This document shows, in pieces, positions 5,703-5,987 of a stretch of 5,987 nt of DNA; the first letter of the stretch is position 1; each line of letters starts with the position of its first letter. The translations under genes and the position numbers were made by a program. The DNA comes from Smithellaceae bacterium (GTDB lineage: Bacteria > Desulfobacterota > Syntrophia > Syntrophales > Smithellaceae): positions 1-5,987 of the forward strand of contig JAQVLL010000139.1 in NCBI GenBank assembly GCA_028704195.1, written 5' to 3'. The notes beneath the pieces are model-generated. The model worked only from the letters and a program-made list of their open reading frames with translations. It was not told the origin of the DNA and did not search any database.

Positions 5703-5799
5703 AGCGTTTGCGCTTCTGGTTCGTTGTTTTTCACTACGTTAAGTAATGGAAATTTTGCTAATTTTGAACAGAATACACCATAGACAAAAAAACATTTCT

Positions 5800-5925
5800 T
5801 ATGTCATGACCTCTTTGGGTTACTGGTATCGACCCCATTCGGCTATGCTCAGGATAAACTCCGGGAAAAATCTTAAAGACTTCTCATCCAGACTTATCGG
5901 GATTCGAAGTGACACGAAGGAAATT
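5800..5925. repeat. Probable interspersed palindromic (REP-like) repeat
   Basis: The stretch has the look of dispersed non-coding repeats common in large environmental proteobacterial genomes: TCGACCCC near 5830, CATTCGGCTATGCTCAGGAT (5836-5855), GGGAAAAATCTTAAAGACTTC (5863-5883) and TCGGGATTCGAAGTGACA (5898-5915). TCGACCCC and GGGATTCGA form imperfect outward arms around the smaller TCTTAAAGA symmetry. No open reading frame covers it. Identity as a multicopy repeat is inferred from pattern and needs the rest of the genome. Confidence 0.4.
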
Positions 5926-5936
5926 TTTGAACCTTG

Positions 5937-5987
5937 CCCCTCACCCCTCACCCCTCACCCCTCCCCCCCCTACCCCACACCCCTCAC
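5937..5987. repeat. CCCCTCA tandem repeat tract, G-quadruplex-prone on the minus strand
   Basis: Units of CCCCTCA repeat in tandem from 5937, degenerating through a C8 run (5963-5970) and CCCCACA (5973-5979), then CCCCTCA again up to the window edge. The minus strand thus carries seven runs of at least four Gs separated by one to three bases, an excellent G-quadruplex motif. The tract is cut by the window end. Such simple repeats are prone to slippage in copy number. Confidence 0.85.

Larger units (their letters stand above)
5615..5987. other. Non-coding, repeat-rich spacer
   Basis: No credible gene was found on either strand in these 373 bases. The spacer holds the inverted repeat, the probable REP-like element and the CCCCTCA tract listed separately. 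The part between them (5703-5799) is AT-rich, with nothing recognisable. Confidence 0.7.

Noticed and set aside
5937..5987. CRISPR array reading of the terminal repeats
   Set aside because: The units are seven bases long with no spacers, so this is a simple tandem repeat.

Overview
The window looks like a chromosomal segment of a Gram-negative, anaerobe-type bacterium, most plausibly a Desulfobacterota (former deltaproteobacterial) lineage. This is inferred from three things: a CoA-binding acyl/acetyl-CoA ligase (NDP-forming) under a MarR regulator, a Lol-type lipoprotein, and a very large TPR-GAF-AAA+-Fis regulator. No rRNA, tRNA, transposase or CRISPR array is visible.

Layout. Positions 1-782 (minus) hold the N-terminal 260 codons of an NDP-forming acyl-CoA synthetase alpha-type protein, cut by the window edge. 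55 bases upstream of it, also on minus, is a MarR-family regulator (838-1248). Its promoter region carries a 20-bp near-perfect palindrome at 1265-1284, so the pair reads as a self-regulated marR-ligase operon. Positions 1322-1357 are a strong intrinsic terminator on minus, which separates this operon from the next minus-strand gene. That gene is a 185-residue lipoprotein (1423-1980) resembling the surface-adhesin protein E family; a perfect 17-bp inverted repeat (1370-1417) lies just behind its stop codon. The spacer 1981-2551 contains a decayed fragment of an HD-GYP phosphodiesterase (about 2214-2350, plus strand, at least two frame breaks) and AT-rich sequence with possible divergent promoters.

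The main gene is at 2552-5614 (plus), a 1020-residue regulator. It starts with a short winged-helix-like segment of the kind that follows a STAND NTPase. A long TPR-like helical region follows, then a GAF-like domain, a sigma-54-interaction-type AAA+ domain and a Fis-type HTH. The AAA+ domain keeps Walker A, both arginine-finger positions and sensor II. It has lost the sigma-54-contacting GAFTGA sequence (GAYAAA here), has Asn in place of the Walker B Asp, and Ser in place of the usual sensor I Asn. It is either a sigma-54-independent regulator built on this fold or an impaired one. This is the most interesting item in the window.

Positions 5615-5987 are non-coding and repeat-rich: a perfect 13-bp-arm inverted repeat (5659-5702), a probable interspersed palindromic repeat (about 5800-5925) and a CCCCTCA tandem tract running off the edge, whose complement is strongly G-quadruplex-prone. 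No complete new defence or metabolic system is visible.
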